This document shows positions 6,971-9,287 of a stretch of 9,287 nt of DNA, piece by piece. Position 1 is the stretch's first letter, and every line of letters begins with the position of its first letter. The stretch comes from Actinomycetota bacterium (GTDB taxonomy: Bacteria; Cyanobacteriota; Vampirovibrionia; Obscuribacterales; Obscuribacteraceae), in NCBI GenBank assembly GCA_903970355.1, contig CAJCIF010000211.1:1-9287 (forward strand), in the 5' to 3' direction. Made by a program: the position numbers and the translations under genes. The notes below the pieces were generated by a model, which was given only the letters and a program-made list of their open reading frames with translations, ran no database searches and had not been told where the DNA came from.

Positions 6971-8773
6971 CTATTTCTTTACAGCGCTTGGCGGCGGCGT
7001 ACGCTTTATGAGGGGCGCCAGAGCATCAAGTATATTCGCAATCGTTGTCTGCCCGATGATGGTAGAGCTGACTTTGCCATCTGCTGTGAGAAGAACAATA
7101 GTTGGGATCGGTCCGATCAAGAATTGCTTCACAAGAGGTTTGTTCGCATCGTCATCAACATCGAGTTTCTTGAATTGCACTTTATCACCGAACCTGGCTT
7201 TCCCCTTTTCAAACCAGGAATCAAGCAAATCACATTGCGCCGCCCAATTGGCATAAAAGGCAAGCAAGGTCACCTTGCCTTGAGTTATTTCTGGCGCTGG
7301 TGGAATGGGTGACGGCTTGGAAGCATCAGCGGAAGTCCCAGTTGTTTTGCTCATGTTGAGCAAGTAGCCATTGGCCTGACTCGCCAATTGCGATCCTCTT
7401 GCTAAATCAACTGACTTGACAAACTCTTGCCGAGCCAGACCAGGTTGTTTCGTTTTCAAATATGTTTGTCCCAGAAAGTAATGCGCAAGAGTATTACGCG
7501 GCTCCAACGTAACCAACTGCATCAAAGCTGTTTTTGCTCCATCATAATTGCCTGTAAGCATGAGCGAAATCCCATTCGATAGCGCCGATTGGTCCATCTG
7601 ATCGGCAAACCTGAAATTCACATGTGCTTCCGTCATGAGCCATGCTGTGAGCAAGCGGAAGTTCTTCAACTTCTGCTCGAGAGGATTGTCCTGTGTTTCC
7701 TCAAATATAAGATGCTCACTTGGGAGAGCCACAAAATATTTGTTTTGAGTAGCAAGCTGATTGAAGAGATCCCAGGTGCCTTCCGGTTTTACAAGCCGAT
7801 CTTCCATGCCCTGGACAAACAAAACAGGCAGTGTTTTCACTTCTTTAGCCGCATCATGATTTTCGTTCATGAAACGTTGAAAATGAATCAGATCCTTTGC
7901 CGAAAGGTCCATGCGATCGAGAGGATCATTTTCCCAATCTTTCCTGAGTTTCGGATTCTTCGTGGCTTGTTTTACAACACCGACACCAACATCATTATCC
8001 TTATTCGGCCCCATCAAAAATTCGAGTGCGACTTTCAAGTCTGTTTTCTTTTGTTGAAAGCGTTCACCGGAAGGAACTGACGAAATCAAACCATCAATCA
8101 TTTCAGGGTGCATGGAAGCAAAGCGCAGAGCAATTGCACCACCCATGGATTCTCCGAGCAGAAAGAACGGCAGCTTTGGATTCGCCGCTTTTAAAGAAAC
8201 TATGCTTGTTCGTATATCTTCCAGACAGCCATTGAAGTCCACCTCCTGTTTGCCGCCGGATTTCATCCAGGAACCAAATCCGCGAACATCAATTGCATAT
8301 GTGCCAATACCTAGTTGAGACAAATGCGTGCCGAAATCTTTATATGAGCCACTATAGAGCCCTAAGCCATGAATGCACAGGAGAATGAGGCGCGGTTTGG
8401 CTAAAGGGCTTACCCAGGAGATGCATGGTGGCAAGCTGTTTGCGGTCGAGGGGGCAGCGGCTGCATCGTCTTTGCTTTTATCCTTCTCTTCCTTTTTCTC
8501 TTCTTTCTTTGCCTCTTTTTCCCTCTTCTTCTCTTCTTTCTTTTCTTGCTTTGTAGGGGCCGTATCGGATTGAGGGGTCGTATTAGATTGAGGTACCGTA
8601 TCGGTTTGAGATGCCGTATCGGTTTGGGTCGGGGAATTGTCTGATGACGCTCCACTTACATCTGCAACTTCGCCCTGGTGCATAGACCATGCAAATGCAG
8701 GTTGAGATACGGTAAATACAAATTGCAGACCTAGAGAAAAAGAAATCAGTCTTTTCCAATCATTTGTTTTCAT
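6971..8773 (-). CDS. Exported alpha/beta-hydrolase with TPR and thioredoxin-fold domains
   Basis: 600 residues from ATG 8773; a TTG at 8776 directly precedes it. Signal peptide 1-28 ends PAFA-W. A disordered linker follows: Q-T-D-T hexapeptide repeats (about 48-73), then a Lys/Glu-rich stretch (75-101). The hydrolase domain (about 116-380) is of the monoacylglycerol lipase / serine aminopeptidase S33 type: oxyanion HG at 135-136 in LLCIHGLG, nucleophile elbow GESMGG with S209, acid D325 in VQGMEDRLV and base H354 in PSEHLIFEE, so the triad is complete. One or two TPR units cover 394-459. The C-terminus (499-590) is a thioredoxin fold: FYANWAAQC at 506-514 and the cis-Pro site GPIPT at 554-558. 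The first redox cysteine is Ala, so disulfide exchange as in thioredoxin is unlikely. Ester or lipid substrate is inferred. It starts four bases after the aminopeptidase stop with only a weak ribosome site, implying translational coupling. Confidence 0.85.
   Translation of the reverse strand: MKTNDWKRLISFSLGLQFVFTVSQPAFAWSMHQGEVADVSGASSDNSPTQTDTASQTDTVPQSNTTPQSDTAPTKQEKKEEKKREKEAKKEEKKEEKDKSKDDAAAAPSTANSLPPCISWVSPLAKPRLILLCIHGLGLYSGSYKDFGTHLSQLGIGTYAIDVRGFGSWMKSGGKQEVDFNGCLEDIRTSIVSLKAANPKLPFFLLGESMGGAIALRFASMHPEMIDGLISSVPSGERFQQKKTDLKVALEFLMGPNKDNDVGVGVVKQATKNPKLRKDWENDPLDRMDLSAKDLIHFQRFMNENHDAAKEVKTLPVLFVQGMEDRLVKPEGTWDLFNQLATQNKYFVALPSEHLIFEETQDNPLEQKLKNFRLLTAWLMTEAHVNFRFADQMDQSALSNGISLMLTGNYDGAKTALMQLVTLEPRNTLAHYFLGQTYLKTKQPGLARQEFVKSVDLARGSQLASQANGYLLNMSKTTGTSADASKPSPIPPAPEITQGKVTLLAFYANWAAQCDLLDSWFEKGKARFGDKVQFKKLDVDDDANKPLVKQFLIGPIPTIVLLTADGKVSSTIIGQTTIANILDALAPLIKRTPPPSAVKK
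8481..8547. repeat. 67-base polypyrimidine/polypurine tract
   Basis: The plus strand is C/T at every position except G at 8511. On the coding (minus) strand it is almost pure A/G and encodes the Lys/Glu-rich linker of the hydrolase gene. Such tracts can form triplex or slipped structures and are prone to length change in multiples of short units. The protein need for Lys and Glu codons (AAA/AAG, GAA/GAG) explains it without a DNA role. Confidence 0.7.
8559..8630 (-). repeat. Four tandem 18-base units encoding a hexapeptide repeat
   Basis: Units at 8559-8576, 8577-8594, 8595-8612 and 8613-8630 share the core CGTAT(C/T)(G/A)G(A/T)TTG. On the minus strand they encode imperfect hexapeptides of the form x-Q-(T/S)-(D/N)-T-x in the linker between signal peptide and hydrolase domain. 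The units differ by a few bases, so the array is old enough to have drifted, yet similar enough to show tandem duplication. Confidence 0.8.
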
Positions 8774-8777
8774 CAAG

Positions 8778-9287
8778 TTATTTCTTCTTTTCTAAAGTGT
8801 TAGATATCCATTTGAGTGTTGGTTTAAGGCAGTTCGATTCAAAATAGATATTGTTTGCAATTCTTTCTTGAGTCCGTGCGAAATCTCTACTGCCTTCGGT
8901 GACCGGGTGCTTTTCGAAAAAGGATTTGAAATCGGCTCCAGCACTTTCTGTTTTCACTATTGAATTAGCACCAATCAGTGCTGGAATACTATATGGTGGA
9001 AATTTCTTTACGATTTCAAACCAATGATTCTTAGCAAAAGGCCATGCAATTGCATAACCTTCTCGGTTTGATATCAAACGCGACAATAGATGAGGTGAAT
9101 CCTGAATCCGAACCGCATCAGTTAACGAAAGGCTGAGCGTTCTCTCAATGAGATCTTGCTCCTGAAAGTTCGACAGCGAGAAAAGAGCTCGGTTTTTAGT
9201 AGTAGGGGTAACAGCGTTATGCCAGCATTCTAATATCTGATCGTATGTACTCTTGTCGCCATTGAAACTGACTATTGCAAAAATGGC
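8778..9287 (-). CDS. C-terminal part of an M1-family zinc aminopeptidase, cut by the right edge
   Basis: The frame is open from base 9287 to a TAA at 8780-8778, giving 169 residues with the N-terminus outside the window. It reads as the helical C-terminal (ERAP1_C-like) domain of M1 aminopeptidases such as PepN relatives and puromycin-sensitive aminopeptidase. Matching elements in order are the segment NRALFSLSNFQ (32-42), ERTLSLSLTDAVRIQD (48-63), the NREGYAIAWPFAKNHW block (74-89; family pattern NxxGRxLAWxFxKxNW), FFEKHPV (123-129) and ERIANNIYFESN (141-152) before the basic end LEKKK. The catalytic GAMEN and HExxH motifs would lie upstream, off the window. The known role is removal of N-terminal residues from peptides; whether this one is exported cannot be seen. 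It is the first visible gene of the minus-strand group, and its stop is four bases before the hydrolase ATG. A TTG at 9086 is internal to the domain, not a start. Confidence 0.85.
   Translation of the reverse strand, partial: AIFAIVSFNGDKSTYDQILECWHNAVTPTTKNRALFSLSNFQEQDLIERTLSLSLTDAVRIQDSPHLLSRLISNREGYAIAWPFAKNHWFEIVKKFPPYSIPALIGANSIVKTESAGADFKSFFEKHPVTEGSRDFARTQERIANNIYFESNCLKPTLKWISNTLEKKK

Noticed and set aside
6962..7312. 116-codon plus-strand frame opposite the thioredoxin-like domain
   Set aside because: It is antisense to a conserved domain and shows no family motif.
7589..8080. 163-codon plus-strand frame opposite the hydrolase gene
   Set aside because: It is antisense to the catalytic hydrolase domain; its Cys/His/Phe-rich sequence is what a complement of that coding frame produces.
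8559..8630. Possible CRISPR-like array
   Set aside because: The 18-base units are directly adjacent without spacers and lie in frame inside a coding sequence.
8410..8655. Very Arg/Lys/Pro-rich minus-strand frame within the linker region
   Set aside because: It is a frame-shifted reading of the 18-base repeats and purine tract of the hydrolase gene; the repeat makes any frame look ordered.
1..9287. Defence island, prophage or transposon
   Set aside because: No integrase, transposase, nuclease, toxin-antitoxin or tRNA-linked repeats were seen; all recognisable genes are metabolic, transport or exported proteins.

Overview
The window is 9,287 bases of ordinary, gene-dense bacterial chromosome with moderate GC (mid-40s percent by eye, not counted). 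It holds no rRNA, tRNA, CRISPR array, insertion sequence or phage genes that I can see. Several products carry Sec-type signal peptides, so the cell exports many proteins. The mix of a secreted TPR protein, a secreted multi-domain hydrolase and an unknown exported protein, together with a clear excess of the hexamer CGATCG (the core of the cyanobacterial HIP1 palindrome), makes me think weakly of a non-photosynthetic cyanobacterial relative such as Vampirovibrionia/Obscuribacterales. That placement is inference only.

Left part, plus strand (281-4624). Three genes run rightward: an (alpha/alpha)6-barrel glycosidase of the GH63 / mannosylglycerate-glucosylglycerate hydrolase type, a 12-helix APC-superfamily amino-acid/amine permease that probably starts at TTG, and an NCS2 purine permease of the AzgA type. 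The spacers are 217 and 68 bases, so they are only loosely grouped. Together they suggest uptake and turnover of small organic solutes (a compatible-solute glycoside, amino acids or amines, purine bases). At the far left, the first 124 bases read on the minus strand as the N-terminal 41 residues of an unrecognised protein diverging from the glycosidase, with a short shared regulatory region between them.

Right part, minus strand (9287-4626). Four tightly packed genes run leftward, with gaps of 4, 20 and 30 bases, and look like one transcript. In order they are: the C-terminal end of an M1-family zinc aminopeptidase, cut by the window edge; an exported protein joining a serine alpha/beta-hydrolase, a TPR pair and a thioredoxin-fold domain with only one of the two active-site cysteines; an exported protein of unknown family; and an exported TPR-repeat protein. 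The three complete products all have signal peptides, pointing to a joint job in the envelope or outside the cell, possibly peptide and lipid-ester breakdown. The two gene groups converge with a single base between their stop codons (4624 / 4626).

The most notable points are the hydrolase-TPR-thioredoxin fusion with its WAAQC site, the unrecognised exported family in the same operon, and the altered substrate-site motifs in the NCS2 permease. I saw no clear sign of a defence system or a mobile island.
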